A stretch of 64,000 nt of DNA from Sphagnum compactum (GCA_965153455.1 OZ234495.1:17356875-17420874); one strand, 5' to 3'; positions 16,300 to 30,397 are shown, numbered from the stretch's first letter. Notes: generated by a model from the letters alone, not told the origin. Made by a program: numbers and translations.

Positions 16300-19200
16300 G
16301 ATAGGTCCTGGCATGGCCAAACATATATACAAGGAGAGGTGCATCAATTTGTTCTGTTGTTTTCTATTTCTTCGATCTAGCATGCACGAATTATGAATTG
16401 CAACTGTTGCAGTTCAAAGCACTGTATTTCAAACACATCAGATTTCCAACAAAAGTTGTGCCAGATGTTCCCTGTGAGCATCTGAATGCAGATTTCATGG
16501 TTCTCTCTCCATGTCTGGTAATTCAGAGCTTATTGACCACCTCATTGATTTTTCAAGGTACCAGATTGTGCATACCATTTTCCCAGCATATGATGCTCTC
16601 GACCACTAGAGAGGCCTGGGTGACATCTTTTGTGGGAACATGTTTGAAAACCAATTGGGAGCTTGAGGGAACAAATTGGGAACAACAAAAATCCAACACC
16701 CGCACCCTCCCCAAAAGAGAAAAACCCATGCCCCCTGGATGCATGCTGCCTCACCTCATTGGCTTCAAAAAAGTTTTTTGCCTACCTGTGTTCTTTACGA
16801 TTTTTGGCCTAGGGTAATGTTAGGGGCATGAACTATGGCTTTAGGGTTAAGGGTTTAGGTTTAGGGTTAAGGCACAAAAGACCAATGAGCATAGATTTGA
16901 TGTTTGCTTGCTTCACAAATTGTACCACATTAGTACTCTAAGAATGTCAGCATCTGTTCGTGTGTTAAATTTCTTCCTTTGGATCAAACTTCCCTAAACC
17001 CTAAACCCTCCATATAGTTCCCTCAAAACCGATCAACCCATAATGTCATATACTTCCCTAAATTTCTTCCTTTGGATCAAACTCCCTCTCAACCCTAAAC
17101 CTTTGAGTTGGTAATGTTGCGATTAGTGTTGCTATGTTTGCATAAGTAATGTATGTGTGTGTGTGTGTGTGTGTATGTTTTCTTGATGACACGGTGATAA
17201 TTGTTGGTAGCAATTGTTTTGTTGGGCAAGTTTTCTCCAAAAAGAAACAACACCTAAAGCACTTCAGAGTTTCATGAATGTTAAGAGCTTACAGGCCAGT
17301 GAAATACCCCTAAAGATTCAGAAGGTCACCCTGGCACTAGCCACTACTACTGGCACTGGACACACTGTTTGATTTCACCTAATTGAAAAACCTTGTTAAT
17401 TTCACTTTGACACATAATTTGTTGATTTTTCAATCATGTTAAGAGAGCGGTTTGTTGGTGCAAAAACTTAGATCGATGAAGGCAACTGCAACGATATAAC
17501 TAATTCTCAAGCTAACTTTACTACTGATCCCACCTAACCTCATTTGGAAATACCTGAGAAAGATGTCTATCTTGTGTGGAGAAGTTAATCCTTCAATCAA
17601 CCAAAGTCGGAATGTCTGAAATGGTGATCAGCTTTCTTTACCAAATTTTCAAACAGAGACATCAACTTTGAGTGTTTTTGGGTTGAATTCCAGGAGTGTC
17701 TTTTGGAGTCATTTGGTCTGCAGGTTTTTATTTTTCCTTTGTTCAGCACACACAACCTCTTGCTATATTTTCATTTAAGGAGGTGGATTTATTATCCCTA
17801 CCAATCTTTTTCCTTTGAATTTTCTAGTACATCTGGGGGGCACAATATCAAGTTGTATTTTTCCTCTCCGAAAGGTGCGAGTGTTTTGTTTTTGGAAAGA
17901 CCTCACCTCTTTTTATTTCATTCTTCTTGTGATTACACATTGAGTATCAAGAGAGGGAAAAACTAAACAAGTTTCTACATGTGCTTTACATTGATTACTT
18001 ACCCACAAACAAACCAGTCAGTACACCAGTAGCACAATTCTTCTTTTATATAATTGTTTTTTACTTTGGAATTTGCAAGGGTTCATTCTTACTAGAAGAA
18101 CTATAGGTATTTTGGCTTGAATAAATTTTTAGGAGTACCGAACTTGGGCAACTTGAGAGTGCCAAATAGGTGCCCATACTTCAATGAAGGGATAATATTA
18201 GCCTATGTTGAAAATGGTGACGAACAATTTTAAAAATGAACATTCCATGTAGCCAATATTGACACAGCTCATGTACTCAGGAGGGCCCAATTTTTTTCTT
18301 GGGGGTGAAGGGAGCAGGTGAGTTTTGAGGTTTCTTTTTGTGGATTTTACTGTTCCACAATGTTCCCATTCTGTTTCCACAAGGTTCCAATTGATGTGCC
18401 TAATTTCTTCCTCAATCTGTTCCCAATAGCCCATAATTCTATCCTTGTAAACTATAAAGCTAGACAAAAGGAAATATTATATTATCTTGTATTTTGGGAG
18501 GGTTCACATAGTGAGTATTTTTTGGGGTTAAGGACCAATCAAAGAGGACTATAACTAAAATGAAATAAAACCTTTTAATTGCACCCCCATCAATTATTTG
18601 ATGCCATTGACAATTGGTACACACAACGTCAATAGATGCTAAACACCCCCCAAAACATCCTCAAATGAGCTATGTCCGACACAAAAAGTGGTTAATAGGT
18701 AACGGTCAACCCTATGTGGAGTCACCTGATTTTGTTGCATGGTTAGATTGGTCTGACCTTTGTTTTATGTTAAACTAAAATTAGTGTCGATATTGTTTAA
18801 AGCTGAAATATGTGTTGTCGAATGGTACTATGTTCAGTGTCTCTTGAGAAGTGCTGGGTGGGTTTGAAACCCGTGTGAGACAGTGGAACATGTAGAACAA
18901 CAGAAAACAAGGCATCACAAACACGCTGGCCCTGCCAATAAATAAGATGTTGTACGTCTACCTACTGTGTCCGCACTCTAAATACCAAAAAAAAAATCTG
19001 TTTTAATCTAAACAGTCTAAACACTTTCACCAAAAAACCCGGTTCATCTAATGTGAAACCGGTTCTAATCAGGTAAAACTTCCAAAAGTTGGATCAAATG
19101 CAATAGTCCCTGTCTGGGGCCCAATAAAGAACTTTTTGCATAGAATGCAAAACAAGCAGCCTAGAACCGCGCAACACACTTTTGTGTAAACCATGCAGGC

Positions 19201-19594
19201 TGCAAAAAGACAAGCCCAAAAATGAGTTGGATAGAGCTCCTTGGGGGTATTTAGCATCCCACCTCAATGTCAAATTAGGATGCATGCATTAATGTCATGT
19301 CAATGAGTTCTTTGTCTGATAAAAAGAACTTCAAATCCAGACTTGACCAACACTTGCTCAATCTATGAGCTCAATCTTATATTAGTCATTCCTGCTTGAT
19401 TTTTTATGATGTTGAGGTTTAGAATGACATCTCATGGTCATGTCTGAAACTCATTATGTCAAACTCAAAATGTTCAAATACATAGGGCATTCAAGAATTT
19501 CATCTCACATAGAACAAGTTTTACTTAAAACGTACATTGATCATAGTTGTAATTAATCTAGGCTTGAATTTAGTGTGGTTGCAAAATTAGCTTG
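16300..19594. other. Intergenic region with telomere-like motifs
   Basis: No gene is recognised. TTTAGGG-like motifs occur at 16840-16872 and, on the other strand, at 16992-17010. The phrase aaatttcttcctttggatca is present at 16967 and again at 17060, a direct repeat 93 bases apart that includes adjacent telomere-like bases. A TG dinucleotide run lies at 17153-17173. Confidence 0.5.
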
Positions 19595-20099
19595 GTCCAC
19601 ACCAGTGTTGGTCTGGTATCAGCAAAATGTTTGGGTATAAACCCGGGTATGCACCAAGGTATGAGTTATCCTACCTATATGTTATTAAAGTTCATATATT
19701 ATGATTAAGAACCATATTTTCGGTTTAGGGTTTGGGGAAAGTTAGGGTTATCCCAAAGAGGCGGGTTTAGGGTTTTAGAAAACCGACATGATACTAGGGC
19801 TCGATGTTTTTTCTTGAACTCCAATATCATAAGACTGGTATCAAGGTTCTGCTTCATTTTGCTTCATCTTGGATTATGAGTGTTCCTTTTAAAGGTAACG
19901 TTGGTTTATGAATGTGCACTTTGGAGATTGTGGCGTAAGATTTGCAAGATCCTTCCTACATCCAACTTTCAATCACCATCACAAGGAGGCACTCATCATG
20001 AAGGTAAGATTTTTAATTTTATGCTTTGTACGTGCTTCCTACATTCAAGGTTGTCAAGAATTGATAGTCGAAAAGGTTTGTGACAATTTGAGCTTTTCA

Positions 20100-21310
20100 T
20101 TTAAGCTTTTCATTGAAGCTCTACCTCTAGTCATCATTCTTGATGCATTGAAATTTTGCATCGAATCTTTACTCTCCAATCATCTTGTTCTGTGTTGGTG
20201 CTTTGCATTGAAGCTTTCATGGTCTTTCATCGTCCTTCTCATGCTTTGAAACTTTCATGGTTTCTGGTCATCCTTATGGGTGGGTTGAAGCTTTGAGTTG
20301 AAGTTTCGAGGTCTTTGGTTGGCCTCTGAATGCATTGAAGCTTCGCATTGTTTAGCTCCAAGATTTTGATTTGGTTAGGTGCATTGAAGTTATATTGTGT
20401 TGAAGCTTTAAGGTCTCTGGTTGTCTTTTGGGTGCATTGAAGTTTTATTTTGAAACTCCAAGTTCTTTGATCAAGTGTGTTGAAGTTTCGTGTTGAGGCT
20501 CAAGGGTCTTTGGTCATCCTCTGGGTGCATTGAAGTTTTGTTTTGAAGTTCTAGGTTTTCTGATCATGTGCGCTAAGGCTCTAAGGTCTTTGCTTTAATG
20601 TGTTGAAGCTCAAAGGTCTCTTGTTAGGTGCGTTGAAGTTTTGTGTTGAAGTTCCAAGGTTTTTAGTCAAGTGCATTGAAGCTTTGTGTTGAAGCTCTAA
20701 GTTATTTGCTTTGGTGTGTTGAAGCTTCACGTTGAAGCTCCTTGGGGTCTCTGGTCAACTTGTGAGTTGAAGCTTTGTGTTGAAATTCTAGGCTTTCTGC
20801 TTTGGTGCATTGAAGCTTTGTGTTAAAGCTCCAAGTTCTCTACTCTGGTGCATTGAAACTCCAAGGTCTTTGGTCAACTTGCGTGTTGAAGCTTTGCGTT
20901 GAGGTTCTAGGTTCTCTATTCTGGTGCGTTGAAGCTTGAAGGTTTCTAACCAGTGTGTTGAAGCTTTATGTTGAAACTATAGGGTCTCTGGTTGGCCTTC
21001 TAAGTATTTTGAAGGTCTCCATTGAAGTTATGCATCATCCATTGTTGGTGTTTCAAACCTTTTTGTTGAAGTTTCACATTAGGTCATCGGTGTTTTAAAA
21101 ATTTATGTTGACATTTTAAAGTTTCGGCTAGTTGTCCTTCTAGGTTTGTTGAAGCTTTCTGTTGAAACTCCAAGGTTTCTTATTATCCTTCTGGGTTTGT
21201 TGAAGTTTTTTGTTGAAACTCCAGGGTTTCTAGTTGTCCTTTTGGGTTTGTTGAAACTTTTTTGTTAAAGCTCCTTGGGGTGTTTGGTTATTTTAAACTA
21301 GGTGCATTGA
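20100..21310. repeat. Degenerate ~40-60 bp minisatellite inside the hAT element
   Basis: A phrase close to gtgcattgaagctttgtgtt, followed by gaagctccaaggtctctggt, is repeated more than 20 times with many substitutions and unit lengths of about 40-60 bases. It lies between the left end of the hAT element and its transposase remnant. There is no reading frame through it. Confidence 0.75.
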
Positions 21311-21379
21311 AACTTTTATTACTACTTGTGTTTGTTATTTTTTAATCTTTTTCATTTTCTTATTTTACAAATTATGTAT

Positions 21380-22312
21380 GTTTGATCTGAGTTCATGGAC
21401 ACTTATTGAGGCACCCCCAAACTCCTTGGTAGACTCAATTATGAGTCTAAGTGTGAAAACAATGGAAGGATAAGGAGTTGGGGCACGCTCCCTAACTTGC
21501 AGCATTTCGGAGGTAGAGGGGCATGTTAAAGTTTCGGGATAGGGATTAAGAAGAATGATAAGGAAGTCAGTTACTCACACGGACCTACACAAACCAAACA
21601 ATAAGTTGATTAGTGCATAGTTGGAGCATTTTTGGTGCACGGATGAGTCACGAACAAACACGGATTCATAAGATTCACCACGGCCCGGACTTGGGGGAAG
21701 TCACCACCTTCCCCCTTATAGTATTTTCTGTGCTTGGCCACAGGACCAGCACTCAAATGTCATTTTGTCTCGGGACTCCCAAATGAGAGTCCCAAAATTC
21801 CCGAAATTAGGACTCCCGCGATTTTGGAAGCCCATAACTTTGTTTGCAGACCTCCGATTAAGGTGAGGTCTGAAGTAAAATTATAACCCTTGTCAAGAAC
21901 TTTCCAACGATATGTGGGACGCCACCTGCACACAAGGAAATCAAAGCGATTCCCAACTTTTAGTGGTCAGGAGTCAAATTGGCAATTTGACTCCCAGCCT
22001 TTCTTTTGGCCATAACTTGTGTTTTAAGAACCCAAATGGGTCATGCAAGCTCATTTTAGACATCTACGTTCCAAGAGCTTTCCGATGATATAAGGAACTT
22101 CTCAATTCAATGATTTTTGACCCCTGAAATCTCCCTTTGAAGATTCAGGAGTCCATTGGGACTCTAACTCCCAATGTGAGAGTGTGGGGGTTCATTCCTT
22201 CACACTTTCTTGCACTCCCGAGAGCATCAAATGTGACTCTTGGGCTCACTCTTGGCTCACACCTTTGCAAGCCCTTGCCTTGGTCGCGAGCCCAAGGCTA
22301 GGGTTGCGACAT
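21380..22312. mobile_element. Possible LTR-retrotransposon 3' fragment
   Basis: A purine-rich tract (ggaggtagagggg, ending at 21521) is followed at 21524 by a segment that starts TGTTAAAG and could end at ..TTGCGACA near 22311, about 790 bases. That is the arrangement of an internal 3' end, polypurine tract and 3' LTR. No second LTR, target duplication or pol domain is visible. It may have inserted into the hAT element. Alternatively it is simply part of that element. Confidence 0.22.
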
Positions 22313-22870
22313 TTATTATTGATAAAAGCTTCGCAATACAAGGTCTGATGATGTGGTTATCAACGGACTTCGAAACTCGACTTTGTCAAAAAAGGTGTTG
22401 CAGGAGATTAAGGTAATAGGTGATGAATAGCGATGAGTTGAAAAAAAACACTTTGGAGGTAGCAATTAGCTTAACTCACCACCAATGCGAGTTTCTAGGT
22501 TTCTTTTCATTGTGTAGTAGAGTCGTGGGCATGGTTTGTGTTGAATGACGGAACTGTTGAATTTGATGTGTAAAGGGTTCAACTCATGAGGTGTGTGATG
22601 TGTCACTCTTCTAAAAATTCTTCAAGTTTGCAAAGTTCAACCAAATCTTGGAAAGGATTTGTAATTTACAATCTTAAGCATGGCATTACATCCACACAGA
22701 AGCATGTTGCAAATGAACATAACTCAGATTTGTAGAAATTTCTCTTACACAAAAACTCTGATGTAGAACACAAAAACTCTGATGTAGAGGGCAAAGATGG
22801 TGGTAAAAGATAGAAATGCAAGTAGAGGGCATTTGCTACACCTATAACCATCACCAATTTTTTTGGAAAT

Positions 22871-24685
22871 GTGAGGCCTTACAAAACATCTAACCCTATT
22901 CAAATGGGGTTTATTGATAATCTTGTTTTGATGATTGTTAAAGGTTATATGCCTTTGTCTATTGTGGAAAGCCCTTGGTTGAGGCGAATGGTGTTGCGCC
23001 TTTGTGGTCAAGTTCAGTTTCCTTCTCGGAAACAACTTGTTCGTGAACACCTTATTGATCTATTGTAGAAAACCATGGCAACTTATGTGTTCCTTGCCAT
23101 TGTTCAATGTGCAATTGTGACAACAACATTTCATCTATGGATGTTGAGGTCAGGTTATGACATTTTTGCTTTGGTCATCAATTTCATTAACCCTAGTTGG
23201 GTTCCTTGTCACATTGTTATTGGACTATTTGAAGCACCTAATACTTTTGGTGCAACTTTTGTAAAGCAAGTGAAAGTTTTGTTGGCAAATTTCAACTTGA
23301 TAAATAAAGTCATTGCATATGTCAAGGATGAAGGATCTACCTTGAATACTCTCAAAATTGCCTTCACTTTTGTTGTGTCATGTGAGCCTCTGCAGTTAGC
23401 TCAACCATTTGCTAACGTCTACGTTGGTCATTTACGTCAAAAGTATGTCAATATGCCATGAATGAAGCTAAGGTGGGTGCAGGCATGAAGGAAGTTTGTT
23501 TGAAATATGCACAAGCTGTTTTGCAAAAGACAATAATTACCTGGACTAAAACGTTTGGTAAGGCTAGACTTGAATGGGGAAAGGTTTACCATGAGGCTAA
23601 CATGCAACACAAAAAAACTCAAAACCCGGGTGAAAACATGTTTTGCTTCCAAGGTAATTATATTCCAAAAAACCTTGGAGTATGCGAATGTTATCAACAT
23701 CTATTACACACAACAAAGTTTAGCTATACAAGATAGGGTCTTTAGTGGGCTGACATGGGCTATTACTCGAATAGTAACTGAAACCTTAAACCTAGTTGTT
23801 CACCAATGCTTGTTGAATTAATGCAAAGGGTATTGGTTACTATTTGATGCGTTGTTTGCTACTTTGGCAATCATGGGGACAATGAGGAGGGAGTATGCAC
23901 GTTGGGGTGTTGTTGTTCTTCAATTTTAGTGTGGTGAAATTGATTAGGAGATCGAAATCATGTATGGCAAAATGGTTGTAGAAATCATTAATGTGTTGCA
24001 TCCTTTTATGGGTTTTATAAGAAACCTTTTTTCAAGACAAAGCTCATCTTATGGTTGCTTTGATGCTAGATTCACACCTCAAAGGCATGGATTGCATCAT
24101 GGATTACATTGGTAAGGATCAAGCTGCCACATTAATGTAGTAGTATGATGATTTGATTATGATGCCCATGCTGAAAGCTGTTATGGGTTTTTTGAATCTA
24201 GTTCAAACTACAAGCCTAGATCTTCCACCACTAGAACAACTTTCAACTTCATGTGGATTGTTCGGGGGAGTAATTTCAATTCAAGAAGTTACTAAAGGTC
24301 TTCTCAAAACTAAATTGTTTTTGTTTTGTAAATTTCATTTGGAAAATGTAGATTCTCTTGATCTATTGACGTGGTCAGCTGTCAATGAGTCTAGGTTCCA
24401 AATGTGGGTTTTTTGACATGATAGATTTTGGGCATCTCGAGTTCACAAATTGAGATTAAGTGGATTTTCTTAGTTGTAGGTGTGTTCATTAATTTGCAAC
24501 AATGTCGTTTTGGAGTTGAGAATCTTAACATGATATACAAGAATTGGCCTTTAGATGCATGGCTTGATTGCAAGCTTGTTGGTGGAGACAAATTGGCTAA
24601 ATTTTTTGTGGTTGAAGACACGTTGTTGAAAGAAAATGAAGATCTACTTGAAAATGTAGGCTATTTGGAAGAGATCGAATTCTAG
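22871..24685 (+). pseudogene. hAT transposase remnant
   Basis: Consecutive plus-strand frames (22871-23068, 23075-23461, 23458-23736, 24153-24416, 24428-24685) read as one transposase interrupted by stops and frameshifts. The second contains TTFHLWMLRSGYDIFALVIN and then FINPSWVPCHIVIGLFEAP, the strongly conserved hAT/RNase H-like core in which W and D contribute to catalysis and DNA handling. No BED finger or complete dimerisation domain could be read. Its position inside matched hAT ends supports the assignment. It is not functional as it stands. Confidence 0.85.
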
Positions 24686-24698
24686 ACAAGGATTCTTA

Positions 24699-24888
24699 AT
24701 GTTAGATGATCTTAAATGGGCTACATGTCTACCCAGATTTTGCACTCAAATTTTGTACATGACATTCCTCTATTATGCCCATGAAGATTTTTGATGTTAG
24801 ATGATCTTAAATGGGCTACATATCTACTTAGATTTTGCACTCAAATTTTATACATGGTATTCCTCTAGAAAATTTTACAGTCTACATT
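24699..24888. repeat. 95-bp tandem duplication
   Basis: The phrase atgttagatgatcttaaatg starts at 24699 and again at 24794. The following 60 bases also match with few changes. It lies just 3' of the transposase remnant, within the hAT element. Confidence 0.85.
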
Positions 24889-25232
24889 CTTTCTGGGCTC
24901 CAAATTTCTCCTTGTTTGTTTTTCAATTCATAATGTTTGCTTGTTGTGCTGGTTATTTTTCTTGCTTGTGCTCAAATTCACTTTGACCAAAAATAACCTT
25001 AAACTAATACCTAGATCCGGATTGATATTTGGCCCCCTGCCTTGTGCCTAATACCTGCTTTGATACTGGTTTGTTGAATAACAAATATGTTATTATTGAT
25101 AACATTTTGATATCAAAAAAATTAAATATTAATAAATTTAAACCCCTACCCAGGATAAGATAAAAACAAACCTAATACCAGGAACCGCCTGATATCTTCA
25201 AAACCTGATACCAAACCAACACTGGTCCACAA

Positions 25233-28200
25233 TAATATGTGCAAAGGCAACTCAAATAAAAGCTCAAAATTAAATAAAAATGAAGCTTCCTTACCATATA
25301 CAAATATCACTGTGGGTTTTGCCTCTAATAATTCATGCATATTGGGTCATTGTCTATACAATATAGACACATTTTTGAATGTTGAAGAAAATACAAAGAT
25401 TTCCAAGCACATATGTAATCCAAGTTGGAAATTATTGTGGTTCACAATAATACATGTTTATGTGATAAAAATTGGAAGTTAAGGATGAATTTGGAGCACA
25501 CATATTGCACCTCACTTTTGTATTAGTATTGTGATATCTTGTGTAATATTTCATGGATGACTGGCGGTAGTAAAGTTGATCATTAAAGGATGAAAAACAT
25601 ACAATACAGTTATCCGTAAAGTAAGAAAAACATAGCACCAGAACCCTGAGTTTGGTCTTACACAGGGTGAGATTCCAAAAAGGTACATTATTTGAAAAGA
25701 GTAGGACCATGGAAAGTTACAAACTAATATATAAAACCAAAGGAACTTATCTACAATAAACAAGGTTATATAAAACAGTAGTACAAATGTAATTTAATCA
25801 AATGTTAACTTTATTAATATAAAAAAAATTTAAAATATGCACATACACTTAGAACATTAATAAGCATATTTTCTCAAAATTCAATATCGAGGTCAAAGGG
25901 TCGAAACAAAATAAAATGAAAGCCTTACACCTTATTTTCTAATAATGACAAGTAAGCAAAACATTAAGAGGGGCTGAAACTCATAAAACCATCAAGTTTG
26001 GTAGTAAACAGAGTTTCATCCCGTCTTTCTTTTTCCTGAGCGCAGCCACTGCTGGTACATATATTTTCACTACTCCTAACCGTACAACTACTATAATTAG
26101 TCTCAAACCTCCTGCATTAGATGCTAAGTTTCACCATTTTATATTGAGTTGCAGCATTTCATACTGAGAATTAATAAAATGTCTCTACTTTGCGGGTACC
26201 ATTGCAAGAGGGGATAGATGGTGAAAGGAGGCCCAAGGACAGGGTGAAGACAGGGTTGCTTTATGGATAACTCTAATGCATATCAATCTTGCAAATTTCA
26301 TTCATTGATGTTCTCTACACTATATGTAATAAAAATTGTACTTTTGGTCACGAGTAGTCAACAAATCCCAAATACAACCGAAAGCTCAACTTTATGGTAG
26401 TTGGAAGTTGGAAAGATAACATATCTCCAATGCCACATAATTTGTAGTAGTTCCAATTCCTACCATGTGAACTTGGTATTTAATTTATCTCCCTCATCTT
26501 CATAACAACAACACGCATGTTCATCACTTGTAAAGACAACACATTTCATATATGATATTATGTCCCCACAATTCATGCCCTTGCCAATAGCCTAGACGAA
26601 AAATGGTGATCACCACCATTACCAAAAGAAAAATAAATAAAATCCTTTCCAGCCAATGAGGTGGGGCAACATGCATCTAAGAGGCCCAGTTACTTTTGTC
26701 TTTTTGGGGCTAAAGTGAGGAGGACTTGTGTGGAGATTCAGTTCGTCCCATGTGCCCTTAGTATGCAATTTCTCTCAATCACCGTCATATAGTGTGATTC
26801 CCACTTTTGGCTTACTCCCAAATAGGATATGGCCACATGGCTAACTTACCTGAATGACAGGACTAGAAGTCTTTGTACTCCTCATCAACTACCAAATCAA
26901 AATTCATGCAGACATAAGTTATAAATTTATAATAAGCAAAACAAAACTCATAACCCAAAAACAAAAAACAAAAAAACAACAACCACCCTCAAACACAAGC
27001 AAACAAAGAAAAAACTATACAAAGGATATATATATATATATATATATGAAGGAAAGCATAGCAATGAACCATGAAGATGGCTTATGAAATTAAAAAATGT
27101 AGAAGAACATCTAATGCCATTAGTGCATGTGGTGCCACTTGGTTTGCCATGCTCCAACCCTCTCCAAAATAAAAGACTACAATTATATGTATAGGGGCAT
27201 CTTCAACACATGTTTTTGAATAATTAATTAATTTTTTTTCATTTCAAAAACATTTATTTCAAAATATTTCAAAAGATTCTTCATTTTCCATTGCAATTTG
27301 TTTGTGAAAAATTGTTCTTAAAACATCGGCATTTTAAAGAATATGTAATTTGTGCCAAAGTTGCCAAGGCACTAGGTAAACATCTTTGCTTTGTAACATT
27401 AAAAGAGAAACTACTCAAACAAACTCTACTTGATGAAGAATCCTCAAAATGTGGAGTAAACCAATTTTTTTTGTTATAGCCAAAGTGGCAATGATCCACA
27501 AGAAGATTTTTGCCAAATTTGGCTGCAAGGAAAATACGAAAATAACTTAAAAGTATTCTATATTTTTTGCTACCTACTTGAACCACGTATAGAAATCTGG
27601 TGTTTTTCCTTAAATTTTGATCAAATTCTGGTTATTGAAAATCTCAAAAGGCACATTATTTTAGCACTTATTATATTTAATATAGCATTTTGACTATAAA
27701 TACCCAGGGAAAAAAAGGGGGGGCTTGAAACAACCTAACAATTTTGATGAACAATCCTCCAAATGTGAAACCAAACAAAACTTTGCAATGTTAGAGCATC
27801 TCTAGGAATGCTCCCCTTATTTGGCTTGCACTAGAATCTCCACATCCAACATAAAGTCCAAAAGAATTTCCCCTCCCCACTCATTCTATTCTAGTGAAAA
27901 ACCTTACAATATAAAACGAGAGAGAATTAAAGTCTCACCACTTGGACCAATCGTTATAATTGAACAATCAGGAACAATCATTTTAGGGTACTCTTTGCTG
28001 CTACTGATTGGATACCCAAGTCCTGAGTAGTGCCAAAAAACCTATTTAAGAAAAGCCACTTTCACACTATATGCCTGCACCATTTCAAAGTTTGCAAGGT
28101 GGGACAAGTAGGCATGTGGTGCTCGCACTTTTAGTACTTTCTCTTAAAATCCATCCAGGATGAATGGATGACACGCGCATAGTGCATCCACCATAGCACC

Positions 28201-30397
28201 ATAAACACCTGGAGAACAATAAGCCCATTGCAAAAGCAAAAAGAGCAGAGTGACTTGACCCACCAAAACCTTACGTGTCAGTTCCCTTTTTACATTGAGA
28301 TTGGAGCCCCCCCCCCGGCCCCAAGATCTACTTCACCATGTGCTGATCAGGAAGAAAAGCCACAACTCGCAATTCAGATTTTGATTTTAGCTATCTAACT
28401 ATATACCTACAAACCTGTTTCAGGAAGCTTTCTTGTCTTAGGTCTCCTTTGTCATCGTTCATTTTGTAACCATGGGTCCTATTTGCATAGGATTTTTTCC
28501 TTTTTTTTTTGGGTTGTGTCTCCTTGTGCTCTCATTTGCTTTGTACTTTTGATGAATGGGTTCCCATCCTTGATTTTTATATATAAGTTTTTTTTTTTTT
28601 TTTTGTTTCAGAAAGGAAAGATTTAAAAGATTATCCTTCATTCAGTTAGTTAATTAACTTCAAACACACTTTCTAAGACCTGAAAATAGTCATTCTGAAA
28701 AAGAGTACCCCATAAGAATAAATTAAAACATGAATAAAAATCTTTCAAACCATAATAGATAACACCTAAATTAGGTTCATTTTTAATTATTGGTATTATT
28801 ATTATTATTTTCTCACATTAACAGCGCAAAAAATAATAATAAACACTATTAAACCCTTAAAAAGCACATGAGAATACCCAACTAAACAAATAAATAAAAA
28901 AATAAAAATCTCTTAAGTAGATAAACAACATCTAAATTAGGGTCACCTTTTTTTTTTAATAATAAGTCAATCCTCAATTTAGTTAGGGCTAGAGTAACAT
29001 GTGTCGTTGAACCAAGTGTGAACTTGTCACCCAACTAATTTTTGCTTTCAAAATCTATTTTTTGATCATTTCTTTTGCACTTTTGAGTCTAAATTTTTCC
29101 AAATCACCTTCATTAAATCCTATTCATCAAGGGCTTTCCAACAACAGTACCAAGATGGCACCCAAACCCCTTTATACATTTTTTTGAAAAAAATTAATAA
29201 ATTTTTAGTGAAAAAAAAAATTCAATGTTCATTAACTTCTCCATCACCATAGGTCAAAAGTTAAAACATTATGAAATCAACTTGGTTTGGTGCACCCTTA
29301 CTTGTAAGGAGTTTCCAACCACCGATACCAAGAATGCCACAAGAAGTGTGACGGTTTAAGAGATCTCAACATGACAGAAAAACAAACTACCTTCCTTCAT
29401 AGATAAATACCCAGTTTTTATTCATTAAAAAACAACTAAAACACAATAACCTCCCTCCCCTTCGGCACCCCCTAAAGTAAGGGGGCAAGCAATAATAATA
29501 ATAATAATAATAAGACCACCTTATAGAAGTGCACTAGACTCTATATTAGGGTTTTAGCCTTATTACGAGTCGCACATGCTGACCAGCCACGCGAAATCTT
29601 TTGTTTGAAAACAAATGTTTCTAAATAAGAAAACATTTCCAGCGGACCCGGAAATCAGGCCCGGTCTATCTTTTGTTCCTGCTGTAGCCTGGTGGCTCCT
29701 ATGAGGCTATTATTACAGATGTGGCCCACTCACATTCAGCCACGTCTAGTCTCTCTATCCTCCCCTTTCTCAACTTAGGGTTCTCTAACTACCTAAAATG
29801 TCAGTTTTCATTGACCCATTCCCAATTTCATTCAAATGTTAGTGAAATTTCGAATCAATTAGATAGGAACCCCCCCCCCCATCTCTTTACTACTGCTACT
29901 ACTACCCTAGTGCTCATGACTCGAGTCTTCAAATTTCGACCAAATTCGATCAAAGTTTAGTCTCTTGGATAGTTCGATCGGTCGACCTTTGTCACTCAAA
30001 TTCCATTTGCAAATTTTCTCCTTTGTTTGTCACTCAATCCATGATTCACATAATCGATTCCAAATTGTTAGTGAAATTCCTAATGAATTAGATCAGATCT
30101 TAAATTTTTTTTGACTAGTGCTCACTTCACACAAGTCTTCAAATTTGATACCAGATTTGAGCAAAATTTGATATCTCTCTCTCTCTCTTTTCATTCCTGA
30201 AATTCATTTTCTAGATTTGATCTCATCTTCCAAGTTTCTTTATTTTGGGGGGAGTTGGGGATGACATTCTGAGAAGAAGTTTTTTTTGGGGACGACGACG
30301 CTGCTGTGGTTGTGGTAGTGGTGGTGGTGGTGGTGGTGGTGGTTGAGGACTTTTGTTGTTTTTGTTGTGGGAGGCAGTGAGAGAGGAGAGAGGCGAA
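25233..30397. other. Long AT-rich intergenic region
   Basis: No gene or clear element is recognised. Simple sequences include a TA run at 27026-27047, a C run near 28309-28318, T tracts near 28500 and 28590, an AAT run at 29490-29512, a C run near 29871-29880, a TC run at 30175-30188 and a GGT run near 30318-30343. The last two lie just upstream of the carotene hydroxylase start and are probably in its 5' UTR. Minus-strand frames of histidines and serines over the GGT run are artefacts. Confidence 0.5.

Larger units (their letters stand above)
19595..25232. mobile_element. Decayed hAT-type DNA transposon with intact ends
   Basis: The left end at 19603 reads CAGTGTTGGTCTGGTATCAG. The right end, read inward from 25224 on the minus strand, is the same 20 bases with one change (T for C at position 11). 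Immediately outside are GTCCACAC (19595-19602) and GTCCACAA (25225-25232), an 8-bp target-site duplication matching at 7 of 8 positions, the size hAT elements make. The 5.6-kb interior carries broken hAT transposase frames on the plus strand, a long minisatellite and a possible nested LTR fragment. Ends, duplication size and transposase agree with one another, so this is one unit rather than chance. Confidence 0.88.

Noticed and set aside
16840-17010. TTTAGGG motifs as evidence of a chromosome end
   Set aside because: Only a few degenerate units on both strands, with genes on either side; these are interstitial motifs.
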